From an uncultured beta proteobacterium (GTDB lineage: Bacteria > Pseudomonadota > Gammaproteobacteria > Burkholderiales > SG8-41): a stretch of 64,000 nt of DNA. Location of the stretch: NCBI GenBank assembly GCA_903885665.1, contig CAISJL010000091.1, positions 1 through 64,000 of the forward strand, in the 5' to 3' direction. Below, in pieces: positions 16,753 through 26,211 of this stretch. The position numbers and the translations under genes are program-made. Numbering within the stretch: position 1 is the first letter of the stretch; each line of letters begins with the position of its first letter. The notes beneath the pieces are model-generated. The model worked only from the letters and a program-made list of their open reading frames with translations, made no database searches and had not been told where the DNA came from.

Positions 16753-17745
16753 TTAAGTGATTGGCTGAGCAATTGGAGTAGACACGGTCAGGTGCTGATT
16801 GTTCGGATGTTCGGTGCGCCAGCGTTGAAGTGCGTAGCGCATGTCTTCAAACGAGCGCAAAATCAATACACCGTGTGGTGTTTTTTGAATGCGATCTAGG
16901 CCGTGTCCACCAGCCCACAACTCAATGGTTGGGCTTAACGCTGCGCGCTGCGCAATCAGACACGACAATGCAGTAGTGCTTGGAAAGGCCTCGCTAAATG
17001 ATAACGCGACAATATCAGCTTGGTAGGCACGTACTGCCTCTACGACGTCATGAATAGGAGTTTCTGCACCCAGTGCAACACAAGAGACGCCTTCAATCGC
17101 GAGCATGCCTTCGACCATTAGTAAACTGATGCGGTGTTTTTCACCAGGCAGTGAAGAGAGTAAAATCCGTGGAGAATCATTGTGTAGGTGTTGATCTACA
17201 ATGGCGTTGCGTAGAATATTTTGCACATGCTCGGTATAGATGTGTTCGTCAAAGACCGCAATGGTGCCCGCGAGCCAGGCGCGTCCAATCCAATCATTCA
17301 AGGCGCTGACGGTGTAGGTAATAAATTGCTGCAAGCCTTGCCGCATGAGGGCTTGTAGGAGTTGTTGGCGCAACCCCAGTAGATCGTGATGCAATAGAGG
17401 TTCGATAATTTGGGCTAAATCAGCGGGTAAGGGTTCATTCTGATGTTTCTGTTGAACAATCTCTTGGAGCGCGCTAATACTTAAGTGAATAATATTGCCG
17501 GGACGATGACCACGTTCAATTAGCATGCGCAACAGGCGCAGTTTCGAAACGTCAGCCTGCGAGTAGACGCGCTCACCTTTGAGGTCACGTAACGGCTGAG
17601 GAAAATGGTACCTGCGCTCCCAAATACGCAGTGTGTCCTTAGAGAGCGCAGTGTCACGCTCTACTGCAGCAATGGTTAAAACCTCTGGGTTGGGTTGTGC
17701 GGTCAAAGTAATGAATACACTATGGGTGTAGTTTGTCCATGACAA
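16753..17745 (-). CDS. litR: MerR-family B12-dependent light-sensing regulator (LitR/CarH type)
   Basis: A DNA-binding repressor of the family that uses adenosylcobalamin as chromophore: tetramers bind DNA in the dark and fall apart in light. The N-terminal MerR winged helix (about 22-90) contains DTLRIWERRYHFPQP. A helical domain follows, with W157, then nine residues, then E167-H168, the W-x9-EH signature of CarH. The cobalamin-binding Rossmann domain has GEKH with H204. The W-to-His spacing (47) nearly equals that of Thermus CarH as I recall it (W131 to H177). It is divergent from an eight-gene lipid-related cluster, the usual target of LitR. The start at 17745 is not firmly fixed. Confidence 0.88.
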   Translation of the reverse strand: MSWTNYTHSVFITLTAQPNPEVLTIAAVERDTALSKDTLRIWERRYHFPQPLRDLKGERVYSQADVSKLRLLRMLIERGHRPGNIIHLSISALQEIVQQKHQNEPLPADLAQIIEPLLHHDLLGLRQQLLQALMRQGLQQFITYTVSALNDWIGRAWLAGTIAVFDEHIYTEHVQNILRNAIVDQHLHNDSPRILLSSLPGEKHRISLLMVEGMLAIEGVSCVALGAETPIHDVVEAVRAYQADIVALSFSEAFPSTTALSCLIAQRAALSPTIELWAGGHGLDRIQKTPHGVLILRSFEDMRYALQRWRTEHPNNQHLTVSTPIAQPIT

Positions 17746-17939
17746 GTAAGGCTAAATATGGATAATATGAATAACTAAAGTCAATAATAGCGCAATTTTT
17801 ATATCTTTGTACTAGGCATCGTGAGTAAAATCCTAGCCCAAAGTTGCGTCAACAACAGAATGAATACGCTTTCAGTGATATTGGAATACAGTGACTAAGC
17901 ACAGAATACCCTTAGATGCGGCTAAAAGGTGAGTAATCG
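17746..17939. promoter_or_regulatory. divergent regulatory region between litR and the lipid cluster
   Basis: This 194-base AT-rich gap separates two divergent transcription units and must carry both promoters and probably the LitR operator. A weak plus-strand candidate is TTGGAA (17881-17886) with a 17-base spacer to GAATAC (17904-17909). A strong ribosome-binding site AAGGTGAG lies at 17926-17933 before the ATG at 17940. On the minus strand a TTGACT-like box lies near 17781-17786. I cannot identify the operator with confidence by eye. Confidence 0.5.
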
Positions 17940-19229
17940 ATGAATGTATTGGGTAAGCAAAAACGCATTGCTGTTGTGGGCTCTGGTATTGCGGGTTTGA
18001 GCGCAGCTACAAATCTTGCGCGTGATCATGCGGTAACCTTGTACGAGGCCAACGATTACTTGGGGGGGCATACCCACACGGTAGATGTGGTTTTGGAGGG
18101 TCAGTCGGCGCCTGTTGATACCGGATTTTTAGTCTTTAATGATCGAACTTATCCACACTTAATACAGCTTTTTCAAGAATTGGGGGTAGAGTCCTGCGCC
18201 AGTGAAATGAGCTTTGCAGTGAAAGTTGCTGCCGATGATTTGGAATGGGGCGGGCGTAACCTCGGCGCATTGTTTGCGCAACGCAAAAACTTATGGCGTC
18301 CTCGGTTCTGGGGAATGTTGTGGGATATCTGGCGTTTTAATCGAACCGCTAACCAGCAACAGTTGGCAGATACCTGTGAGCTGACTCTTGGACAGTATTT
18401 AGATCAAGGGGCTTATGGTCAGGCCTTTAGGCATTGGTATTTGTTACCAATGGCTGGGGCGATATGGTCTTGCCCCAGTGTCAGCATGCTGGATTATCCA
18501 GCGCGCACCTTCATTGCATTTTGTCAAAACCATGGTTTACTACAAATCCAGGACAGGCCTCAATGGCGCACAGTCGTTGGCGGCGCTCGGACCTATGTAG
18601 AATTGTTGGCAGCGCAATTGACTGATATTCGATTGAATCAACCAGTCACAGGTATTGTGCGTCACGCTGATGGCGTAACTGTTTATGCTGGTGCAAATTG
18701 TGCAGGTGAAACATTCGATGCCCTGGTTTTAGCATGTCATAGTGATCAGGCATTGACACTGCTGGATGCCCCAGATCCGCAAGAACAAGCATTGTTGGGC
18801 GCAATTCGCTATCAAGCCAACCATGCGGTATTACACACAGATCGTCGATGTTTGCCGCAATCTCAGGCAGCATGGTCTGCATGGAATTATCATGCAGAGC
18901 ACAGCAACGCAGAAACCGGTCTGGGACGACCAGTAGGGGTGACGTATTTAATTAACTTATTACAACCCCTGCCCTTTGCCCAGCCCGTGATGGTGACTTT
19001 GAATGCGCAGCAGATTGATCCCAAAAAAATTATTGCTGAGTTTCAATATGCCCATCCTGTATTCGATCTAGCAGCAATAGCTGCACAGAAAAAAATGATT
19101 AGCCTGCAGGGGCATCGTCATACTTGGTATTGTGGGGCGTGGATGGGTTATGGTTTTCATGAGGATGGCTTGAAATCGGCATTGGCGATTGTGCCTGGCG
19201 TGCGTGAAGCTCTGAGCAGATTAGCATGA
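17940..19229 (+). CDS. FAD-dependent amine-oxidase-like oxidoreductase (UfaD-like)
   Basis: A 429-residue flavoprotein with the dinucleotide-binding motif VVGSGIAGLSAA at 12-23, followed by E-A-N-D-Y-L-G-G (35-42) typical of the amine oxidase/phytoene desaturase fold. Conserved segments VDTGFLVFNDRTYPHL (about 59-74) and the C-terminal WYCGAWMGYGFHEDGLKSA, which closes the FAD site, mark the COG2907 group. Relatives next to cyclopropane-synthase-like methyltransferases act on membrane fatty acyl chains; in Rhodobacter such a flavoprotein takes part in methylated/furan fatty acid formation. It is the first gene of the cluster and its stop overlaps the DUF1365 start by four bases. Confidence 0.85.
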   Translation: MNVLGKQKRIAVVGSGIAGLSAATNLARDHAVTLYEANDYLGGHTHTVDVVLEGQSAPVDTGFLVFNDRTYPHLIQLFQELGVESCASEMSFAVKVAADDLEWGGRNLGALFAQRKNLWRPRFWGMLWDIWRFNRTANQQQLADTCELTLGQYLDQGAYGQAFRHWYLLPMAGAIWSCPSVSMLDYPARTFIAFCQNHGLLQIQDRPQWRTVVGGARTYVELLAAQLTDIRLNQPVTGIVRHADGVTVYAGANCAGETFDALVLACHSDQALTLLDAPDPQEQALLGAIRYQANHAVLHTDRRCLPQSQAAWSAWNYHAEHSNAETGLGRPVGVTYLINLLQPLPFAQPVMVTLNAQQIDPKKIIAEFQYAHPVFDLAAIAAQKKMISLQGHRHTWYCGAWMGYGFHEDGLKSALAIVPGVREALSRLA

Positions 19230-20020
19230 GCACAGGGCAGGCAATGACCGCATTCTTCCAAGATCCGCCTATGCTATTACGGGCTTGGGTGATACATCAT
19301 CGCACAGCGCCGGTGCGGCATTATTTTAAATACGCTGTGTTTTATGTGCGCATACGCATCGATCAAAATACCGCTAGATGGCCACGCTTGATGTCACGTA
19401 ACCGATGGAATGTCTTGAGTATTTATGACGCAGACTATGGCCCAAGAGTGGGGGGGGAGTTGTTGCCGTGGATTCGTGGCATCCTCAGCAATCACGGCCT
19501 TGCGATAGCTGATGGGCCAGTATATTTGCAGACCTTGCCGCGTTTATTTGGTTATGTATTTAATCCGGTTAGTTTTTGGCTGTGTTATGACAAGCATCAG
19601 CAACTCAGAGCGGTATTATGCGAAGTCAATAATACGTTTGGTGAGCATCATCACTATTTAATTGCACATCGAGATACCAGACCGATATTGCCGACAGATC
19701 GCATTAGCGCCGAAAAGATATTTTATGTATCGCCATTTTTGCCGGTTAAAGGGCAGTATCAATTTCGATTCTCTGAGCTACTGAATCACTCAAAGTTTCG
19801 CATTGACTATCAAAATGACGACGCAGTGCGCTTGCTGACCCAGCTGACAGGTGAGTTAGAGCGCATGACTAGTTGGAAAATTTTAAAAGCCTGTGTGCAA
19901 GCGCCTTGGATGACATTAGCGATTTGGATGCGCATTCATTATCAGGCGTTATGGTTGTGGGTCAAACAAGTGCCACTCGTGACCAAGCCATCGCCCCCTA
20001 AACAAGAGGTTAGTCGATGA
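19226..20020 (+). CDS. DUF1365 family protein
   Basis: A 264-residue member of DUF1365, a family nearly always found between a COG2907 flavoprotein and a cyclopropane-synthase-like methyltransferase. Family segments seen are FKYAVFYVRI (about 33-42), LPRLFGYVFNPVSFWLCYD (about 106-124), EVNNTFGEHHHYL, and KIFYVSPFLPVKGQYQFRF. Its biochemical role is unknown. The gene position points to fatty acyl modification. The start overlaps the preceding stop (ATGA) and its stop overlaps the next start (ATGA), so the three genes are coupled. No signal peptide is evident. Confidence 0.88.
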   Translation: MSTGQAMTAFFQDPPMLLRAWVIHHRTAPVRHYFKYAVFYVRIRIDQNTARWPRLMSRNRWNVLSIYDADYGPRVGGELLPWIRGILSNHGLAIADGPVYLQTLPRLFGYVFNPVSFWLCYDKHQQLRAVLCEVNNTFGEHHHYLIAHRDTRPILPTDRISAEKIFYVSPFLPVKGQYQFRFSELLNHSKFRIDYQNDDAVRLLTQLTGELERMTSWKILKACVQAPWMTLAIWMRIHYQALWLWVKQVPLVTKPSPPKQEVSR

Positions 20021-21222
20021 ATACCAACATGATAGATTCGAATGCACTGGACAAGCAGCCGTACGCAGCACGATGGTTGTTAAGAGTGCTTAATAAAATT
20101 TCTTGCGGCCATCTAGAGTTGATTGGTCCTCAAGGTCAACGTTGGGAGTTTATCGGCAAGCAAGCAGGGCCGCGTGCAAGTTTGCAGCTATTAGATTGGG
20201 GCGTGTGCGCAAATTTGTTGCGTAAGGGCGATATTGGTATGGCTGAGGCTTATATCGCCGATCAGCTACGCACGGATGATTTATCTGCGCTGTTGCTACT
20301 TGCTGCGATGAACGCGGAGCAGATTGCGCCAGCAATTCATGGCAGATGGTGGGCTGTGTTGATTTACAGATTGCGGCATTTGTTGCGGAGAAACTCACGC
20401 CATGGCAGTCGGAAAAATATACACGCACACTATGACTTGGGTAATACATTTTATCAACTGTGGTTAGATCCTTCGATGACCTATTCATCCGCTTGGTTTG
20501 GTGGTGATTATGCGCAGACTCTAGATAGGGCGCAGCAAGGTAAATACGAACGGATAATGCAGCAATTGGCACCCACACCTGGAGATCATATTTTAGAGAT
20601 TGGTTGTGGCTGGGGTGGTTTTGCAGAATATGCTGCGAGACAAGGGATGCGAGTGACTGGAATAACCATTTCTCAGCAACAGCTGAACTATGCCCAGGAT
20701 CGGATCAAGCATGCAGGACTGGATAGTTTGGTGACTATGCAGTTAGTAGATTATAGGGATGTTGATCAACAATTCGATCATGTGGTGTCCATTGAAATGT
20801 TTGAAGCGGTTGGGGAGTCTTATTGGCCCAGTTATTTTGAGTTGATTAAGCGTAGCTTAAAACCTGGTGGGCGTGCGGTGATTCAAACGATTACTATTGC
20901 CGAAGAAAAGTTTGAGCGTTATCGATCGAGTACCGATTTTATACAGCAGTATATTTTCCCCGGTGGTATGTTGCCCGCGGTGAGTGTATTTAAAGCGATT
21001 GCGGCGGATCAGGGATTGCTGACTGCCAGCACCAATTTTTTTGGCGACGATTACGCGGAAACGCTACAGCGTTGGCATGAGCAGTTCTTGCATGTAATAC
21101 CGCAATTGAACGATTTTGATTTACGATTCATTCGAACCTGGCGATTTTATTTGGCCTACTGCGAGGCTGGTTTTCGCACACGTGCAACCAATGTGATGCA
21201 CGCTGTGTTGCGCCATGCTTAG
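20017..21222 (+). CDS. cyclopropane-fatty-acyl-phospholipid synthase-like methyltransferase
   Basis: A 401-residue SAM-dependent methyltransferase acting on unsaturated acyl chains of membrane phospholipids. The SAM motif ILEIGCGWGGFAEYA is at about 192-206. The acyl-binding HAHYDLGNTFYQLWLD segment (136-151) and MTYSSAW (154-160) match the CFA synthase family, as do IEMFEAVGE and FIQQYIFPGG further on. It may make a cyclopropane ring or, like UfaM-type enzymes, methylate the chain on the way to furan fatty acids. The gene partners favour the second. The start overlaps DUF1365, and its end overlaps the next gene by eight bases. Confidence 0.9.
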   Translation: MNTNMIDSNALDKQPYAARWLLRVLNKISCGHLELIGPQGQRWEFIGKQAGPRASLQLLDWGVCANLLRKGDIGMAEAYIADQLRTDDLSALLLLAAMNAEQIAPAIHGRWWAVLIYRLRHLLRRNSRHGSRKNIHAHYDLGNTFYQLWLDPSMTYSSAWFGGDYAQTLDRAQQGKYERIMQQLAPTPGDHILEIGCGWGGFAEYAARQGMRVTGITISQQQLNYAQDRIKHAGLDSLVTMQLVDYRDVDQQFDHVVSIEMFEAVGESYWPSYFELIKRSLKPGGRAVIQTITIAEEKFERYRSSTDFIQQYIFPGGMLPAVSVFKAIAADQGLLTASTNFFGDDYAETLQRWHEQFLHVIPQLNDFDLRFIRTWRFYLAYCEAGFRTRATNVMHAVLRHA

Positions 21223-21760
21223 GCTGTTCAATATTGCGCTGCTAGTGAGTTTGGCTGCAGTAGCGGCACCTGCCTTGGCAGCAGCCCCGCTGCCGCCTGT
21301 AGTTTGTCAGCGACTCACAAATTGCCAACTGATTGGCAAAGGCATGCTGACTTGGTGGGGCTTACGGGTATATGAAGCCAGCTTGTGGGGCCCCAAAGAG
21401 TTAAGGCAACAGCCATCATCGTACGCGTTAGCAATTCGATACCTTAGGCATATCAAGGGTGAACAGCTAACCAACACCAGCATTGATCAAATGCAACGAA
21501 TGGGTATGCGTGATGCAGCAACCTTAAGTCGATGGCGGGTGGCAATGCTAAAGCTGTTTCCCGACGTGGCGCCAGAGGACAGATTAATTGGTGTGCATCA
21601 CCCGCAGCAAGGTGCAATATTTTATTTGGGTGATCGTTACTTAGGTGTCGTAGAGGATGTTGAATTTGCCCGCTACTTTTTCGCGATATGGTTAGGCGAG
21701 CGCGCCTACTCTTCCCAGTTACGTGATGAATTACTCAATACGCATGCAACCCATCACTAA
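21215..21760 (+). CDS. chalcone isomerase-like periplasmic protein
   Basis: A 181-residue protein with a cleavable signal peptide (about 1-23, ending ALAAA) and a chalcone-isomerase-like domain. The segments GKGMLTWWGLRVYEASLW (about 42-59) and YALAIRYLRHIKG (69-81) are typical of this bacterial family. Bacterial members are not thought to isomerise chalcones; the plant relatives of the fold bind fatty acids, which suits the lipid context. The gene is embedded in the cluster with overlaps on both sides. Function in the cell is unknown and inferred only from neighbours. Confidence 0.8.
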   Translation: MLRLFNIALLVSLAAVAAPALAAAPLPPVVCQRLTNCQLIGKGMLTWWGLRVYEASLWGPKELRQQPSSYALAIRYLRHIKGEQLTNTSIDQMQRMGMRDAATLSRWRVAMLKLFPDVAPEDRLIGVHHPQQGAIFYLGDRYLGVVEDVEFARYFFAIWLGERAYSSQLRDELLNTHATHH

Positions 21761-23138
21761 GAGCGAATTGTTTGGCTATGGCATGGCAGCGATTCCGCTC
21801 GCCGTTGCATTACCAGTGTATTTATATGTACCCCAGCTGTATTTATCTATGGGCCTTGATCTCGCGATGATTGGTTTTATATTGTTAGTGGTGCGTATCG
21901 GTGATGGTGTGATTGATCCTATGTTGGGCGTGGCTACAGATCGTGTTGCGCAATGGCGTGGCAGCTATCGAGATATGTGGTTAGTGGCAATGCCGTTAGT
22001 GGCAGTTGGTGTGGTCATGATTTTTAATCCGCCAGATAGTGTGGTTTCGGTAAGCATGTATTTAAGTATAGCTTTAGTGCTGACTTATATTGGCCTAAGT
22101 GCTGCTACGATTACTTACTTTGCAATGGGTAGTGTATGGTCTGAGGAGTTGCGATCACGCACTCAAATTACCGCAACCCGCGCAATGATGACATTGGTGG
22201 GCGTATTGATGATGACCGCTTTGCCACAATGGTTAGTGAACCGTTATAGTTTGGTTCATGGTCTAAGTGTATTTGGTCTGTTGTATGTGCCAGTGTTAGT
22301 GATTGCTATGACTATGGTTTATCGTTTTGGTCCGCGTCAGCACCTATCTCGATTGATTACAGAAAAATTAGACGCGGAAAAATTAGGCGCGGAAAAACCA
22401 GGCACGGAAAATTCACTGACAACAAATTCAGCGATAACAAATTCTACGTCAAGATTTGCAGCGTGGCGAATCTTGTGGCAACCATTAAGCCATCAACGTT
22501 TTCAGCGCTTGGCATTGGTGTATTTGATTAATGGTGTTGCGAGCGCAATTCCTGCTGCATTATTATTATTTTTTGTATCGGATGTGATTGGACGTGCAGA
22601 CCTTACTGGACTATTTCTAGGTATTTATTTTGTGGCAGGTATTTGCGGTATGCCGATTTGGGTGAGACTGTCGCAAGTTTTTGGTGCAGCACGTGCTTGG
22701 CTAATTGGGATGGTGGTGTCAGTCGTATCGTTTGTATGGGCGTATTTTGTTCAAGCGGGCGATGTGGGTTTGTTTGCAGGGATTTGTTTGACCTCGGGTT
22801 TGGCACTAGGCGCTGATTTGGCGCTACCTCCTGTCTTATTGACTGGGTTGATCGATGATTTAGAACATAACACAAGGCCAGACGTCAGCGTAGAAGGTGT
22901 ATATTTTGGCTGTTGGCATGCCATAGAGAAGTTAGCAATGGCACTCGCGCCTGGAATTGCGTTACCCATGTTGCAGTTGTTTGGTTATCAGTCAGGTATT
23001 ATTGCCAGTGCTCATGTACTGTCATGGACTTACGCTGGCATCCCCTGCTTATTTAAATTATTAGCGATGATGTTGTTATGGTATCGGTATATTCATGTAT
23101 ATGAACAATATCAAATAAAATCCAGGAGATCTTCATGA
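21723..23138 (+). CDS. MFS transporter of the GPH (MelB-like) type
   Basis: A 471-residue inner-membrane protein with about twelve hydrophobic segments of the major facilitator superfamily. The segment VVRIGDGVIDPMLGVATDR (about 52-70) is the MelB/GPH-type signature loop. A hydrophilic central loop (about 212-244) holds an internal repeat of E-K-L-G/D-A-E units. Despite the sugar:cation symporter label, members in this genomic setting are likely tied to lipids or lipid precursors. The frame overlaps the previous gene by 38 bases; an alternative start at 21744 would shorten it by seven residues. Its end overlaps the next gene by four bases. Confidence 0.85.
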   Translation: MMNYSIRMQPITKSELFGYGMAAIPLAVALPVYLYVPQLYLSMGLDLAMIGFILLVVRIGDGVIDPMLGVATDRVAQWRGSYRDMWLVAMPLVAVGVVMIFNPPDSVVSVSMYLSIALVLTYIGLSAATITYFAMGSVWSEELRSRTQITATRAMMTLVGVLMMTALPQWLVNRYSLVHGLSVFGLLYVPVLVIAMTMVYRFGPRQHLSRLITEKLDAEKLGAEKPGTENSLTTNSAITNSTSRFAAWRILWQPLSHQRFQRLALVYLINGVASAIPAALLLFFVSDVIGRADLTGLFLGIYFVAGICGMPIWVRLSQVFGAARAWLIGMVVSVVSFVWAYFVQAGDVGLFAGICLTSGLALGADLALPPVLLTGLIDDLEHNTRPDVSVEGVYFGCWHAIEKLAMALAPGIALPMLQLFGYQSGIIASAHVLSWTYAGIPCLFKLLAMMLLWYRYIHVYEQYQIKSRRSS

Positions 23139-23680
23139 GAGTGTTATTCAAGACAGCATGCATGCTTATGTATGCAAGCATTGGTTTGGTGTTGTTTGCT
23201 TGCGGCTCAGTTTCAATTGACCAATATAAAGCAGAAAAACCTGCCTTAGATCTACAACAATACTTTAATGGCACTGTAGAGGCTTGGGGAATGTTCCAGG
23301 ATCGCAGTGGCCGGGTTGTTAAGCGGTTTAAGGTGCGTATTGATAGCCGTTGGGTTGGTGAGACGGGAACGCTTGATGAGCACTTTGAGTATGCCGATGG
23401 CACCCGCAGCCGCCGTGTTTGGACATTGACGCGTCAATCAGAAAATCGCTATATAGGGCGTGCCGCAGATGTCATTGGCGAGGCTGTTGGGCAGGTCCAA
23501 GGCAATGCGCTACGATGGCAGTATGTATTAAAACTCGATGTCGATGGCAAGACATATGAGGTTGATTTTGATGACTGGATGTATTTGTTAGATGACCAGG
23601 TGATGTTAAATCGATCAGTGATGAGTAAGTGGGGCGTATATCTGGGCGAAGTTACTCTGAGTTTTCATAAACGAAAATGA
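23135..23680 (+). CDS. DUF3833 family lipoprotein
   Basis: A 181-residue predicted lipoprotein. A hydrophobic N-terminus ends in LFACG, a lipobox with the acylated cysteine at about residue 23. The DUF3833 domain is shown by LDLQQYFNGTVEAWGMFQDRSG (about 38-59), the W-V-G-E-T-G-T-L-D-E-H-F stretch, and DFDDWMYLLDDQVMLNRSVM near the C-terminus. The fold is probably a beta-barrel of lipocalin-like type. Function is unknown, but the family travels with the CFA-like methyltransferase clusters. Start and stop both overlap neighbours by four bases. Confidence 0.85.
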   Translation: MRVLFKTACMLMYASIGLVLFACGSVSIDQYKAEKPALDLQQYFNGTVEAWGMFQDRSGRVVKRFKVRIDSRWVGETGTLDEHFEYADGTRSRRVWTLTRQSENRYIGRAADVIGEAVGQVQGNALRWQYVLKLDVDGKTYEVDFDDWMYLLDDQVMLNRSVMSKWGVYLGEVTLSFHKRK

Positions 23681-24453
23681 GCTTGAATGCACGACTGAGC
23701 GACTGGCGGGATAAGCGTATCTGGATTATCGGTGCGTCCAGTGGTATTGGTGCAGCGCTTGCACATGCCTTATTGGAATTGGGGGCAGATGTGATTGTTT
23801 CTGCTCGCAACCAAAATCAATTACACATTGAATTTGCAAGCTATGAAACGCACTGTTTAATTGCGCCACTAGATATTACGCAAATCGCCACGGTCGACGA
23901 AGTATTTCAAAAAATTCTGGCGACATACAATGGTATTGACTTAGTGGTGATCTGCGCGGGGACGTATCAACCCATGCGCGCTTGGCAGATGGACGCTCAG
24001 GTTATGCAGGATACGGTAGCCACTAATTTAAGTGGAGTGCTCAATTGTTTGCCGCCAATTATAGAATTGTATTTGAAGCAAGGTGGCGGGGGTATTGCCT
24101 TGGTGTCTAGTGTTGCTGGTTACCGTGGTTTACCAGAGTCATTAGTCTATGGTGCGACTAAAGCGGCCCTGATTAATTTGTGTGAGACCTTGTACTTAGA
24201 TTTGGCACCAAGCGGCATTGCCGTATATTTGATTAACCCTGGGTTTGTTAAAACACCGCTCACCGATAAAAATACATTTGCCATGCCTGCGCTAATTTCT
24301 GCTGCAGATGCCGCTACGGAGATTATTCAAGGCATAGAGCAGGGTCAATTTGAAATACATTTTCCAAAGCGTTTCACCTTATGGTTGAAATGGCTAAGAC
24401 TATTGCCGTATCGTTGGTATTTTCCGCTAATCCGAAAAATGACAGGCTTATGA
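23677..24453 (+). CDS. short-chain dehydrogenase/reductase of the lipid cluster
   Basis: A 258-residue classical SDR with GASSGIGAAL (19-28) for cofactor binding, CAG near 93, the catalytic serine in VSSVAGYRG (about 143-151), and YGATK (about 157-161). Its C-terminal region has a hydrophobic and basic tail (LWLKWLRLLPYRWYFPLIRK), hinting at membrane association. It is probably an NAD(P)H-dependent reductase acting on a lipid intermediate; this is inference from its place in the cluster. Overlaps the DUF3833 gene and the following gene by four bases each. Confidence 0.85.
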   Translation: MSLNARLSDWRDKRIWIIGASSGIGAALAHALLELGADVIVSARNQNQLHIEFASYETHCLIAPLDITQIATVDEVFQKILATYNGIDLVVICAGTYQPMRAWQMDAQVMQDTVATNLSGVLNCLPPIIELYLKQGGGGIALVSSVAGYRGLPESLVYGATKAALINLCETLYLDLAPSGIAVYLINPGFVKTPLTDKNTFAMPALISAADAATEIIQGIEQGQFEIHFPKRFTLWLKWLRLLPYRWYFPLIRKMTGL

Positions 24454-24893
24454 GTGATAGGGATCCCCGCGCTAGGGCGCAAGCATTGGTCAGTTTCTAT
24501 GAGACCTTAAACGTAGATACGCTCCAAGACCTGCGAATTTTTTATACGCCAGACTGTTTCTTTAAAGACCCGTTCAATGAAGTTCGAGGTCTACAACAGA
24601 TTGAGCGTATTTTCCAGCATATGTTTGCCAATCTGACGGCACCTCGATTTTGTGTGTTGGATTGCGTAGTTGATGAACAACGAATTGTACTCACTTGGGA
24701 CTTTCATTTTTTTTTGCGATCTAGTCCTCACCGCGCACAGCGCATCCATGGCGCTAGCCTGCTGCGTCTAAATGCAGCAGGCTTAGTCCTTGAACATCGT
24801 GATTATTGGGATGCAGCAGGAGAGGTCTATGAGAAAGTTCCGCTACTTGGCGCAATACTCAAAAGATTGCGTAGGCGGCTTTCCGCGACATAA
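24450..24893 (+). CDS. NTF2-like (SnoaL-type) family protein
   Basis: A 147-residue protein of the nuclear transport factor 2-like fold, last gene of the cluster. The stretch FYETLNVDTLQDLRIFYTP, the acidic DPFNEV loop and the C-terminal HRDYWDAAGEVYEKVPLLG are typical of bacterial members, which are small cone-shaped ligand-binding proteins, some of them isomerases or cyclases. The longer frame from 24381 would overlap the SDR by 73 bases. ATG 24450 gives the same ATGA overlap used throughout this cluster and has a GACAGG sequence upstream, so it is preferred. Exact role unknown. Confidence 0.83.
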   Translation: MSDRDPRARAQALVSFYETLNVDTLQDLRIFYTPDCFFKDPFNEVRGLQQIERIFQHMFANLTAPRFCVLDCVVDEQRIVLTWDFHFFLRSSPHRAQRIHGASLLRLNAAGLVLEHRDYWDAAGEVYEKVPLLGAILKRLRRRLSAT

Positions 24894-24917
24894 ATGCGAA
24901 GCAATCCGCCTAAGAAC

Positions 24918-25493
24918 TTAATCTAAATATTCAAATACTCGAATCACTTTGGACACGCCGCTTGTGGTGCTCGCAATTTGAGTGGCTTCATTAGCCTCTT
25001 TGCGGTTCACAATGCCCAGTAAATAGACGGTACTGTTTTCAGTGACGACTTTGACATGAAGTGGACTAAATATTTTATTGTCGACAAAGCGGCCTTTGAC
25101 CTTAGATGAGATATACAAGTCATTAGAGCGTGACCTGACAGAAGAATTTTCGGCAATTTGTAAATCGTTGATCACGCCACGTACGTTTTCTGTTGCACGT
25201 GCAATGCGTTCAGCTTCAGCTTTATCGCTAACGGTGGGGACTTCACCAGTAAGTAGGATGCTACGGTTGTAACTGGTAATGCTGATGTGTGCATTTTTAA
25301 TCCGATCACCAATTCGACTGCTGGCTTTGAGCTCTATACCTTGATCCTCAGTGATAGTGCCAATGGTGCGGCGATCTTCAGTCACTGCAACGCCGGTAGC
25401 TACTGCGCCACCAATAAGGACAGCTGCACATCCACTGAGCCCAGGTAAAATAATAACTAAAGTAATCGCTATAATTTTTTTAAAGTTGTACAT
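24918..25493 (-). CDS. dolP: BON-domain outer-membrane lipoprotein DolP (YraP)
   Basis: A 191-residue lipoprotein with lipobox LSGC (cysteine 22) and two BON domains (about 48-115 and 125-190). E. coli DolP sits at the inner face of the outer membrane, binds anionic phospholipid at division sites and supports envelope integrity. The second BON domain carries STVYLLGIVNRKEAN. The genes diaA, yraN and rsmI follow in the same neighbourhood order as E. coli yraN-diaA-yraP, which supports the name. Its start directly follows the diaA stop, so the pair is one transcript. Confidence 0.88.
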   Translation of the reverse strand: MYNFKKIIAITLVIILPGLSGCAAVLIGGAVATGVAVTEDRRTIGTITEDQGIELKASSRIGDRIKNAHISITSYNRSILLTGEVPTVSDKAEAERIARATENVRGVINDLQIAENSSVRSRSNDLYISSKVKGRFVDNKIFSPLHVKVVTENSTVYLLGIVNRKEANEATQIASTTSGVSKVIRVFEYLD

Positions 25494-26090
<597 letters not shown>

Positions 26091-26211
26091 CTATTGTATC
26101 CTGATTAATGAAGATTGTAGTGTGTTCTTGATGTTGTTGTTAATCCGGTTTCTGATGCTGATTTTAATGCCGCTTCTAATGCTGCTATAGTCAATGAATT
26201 TAATCGCTATA

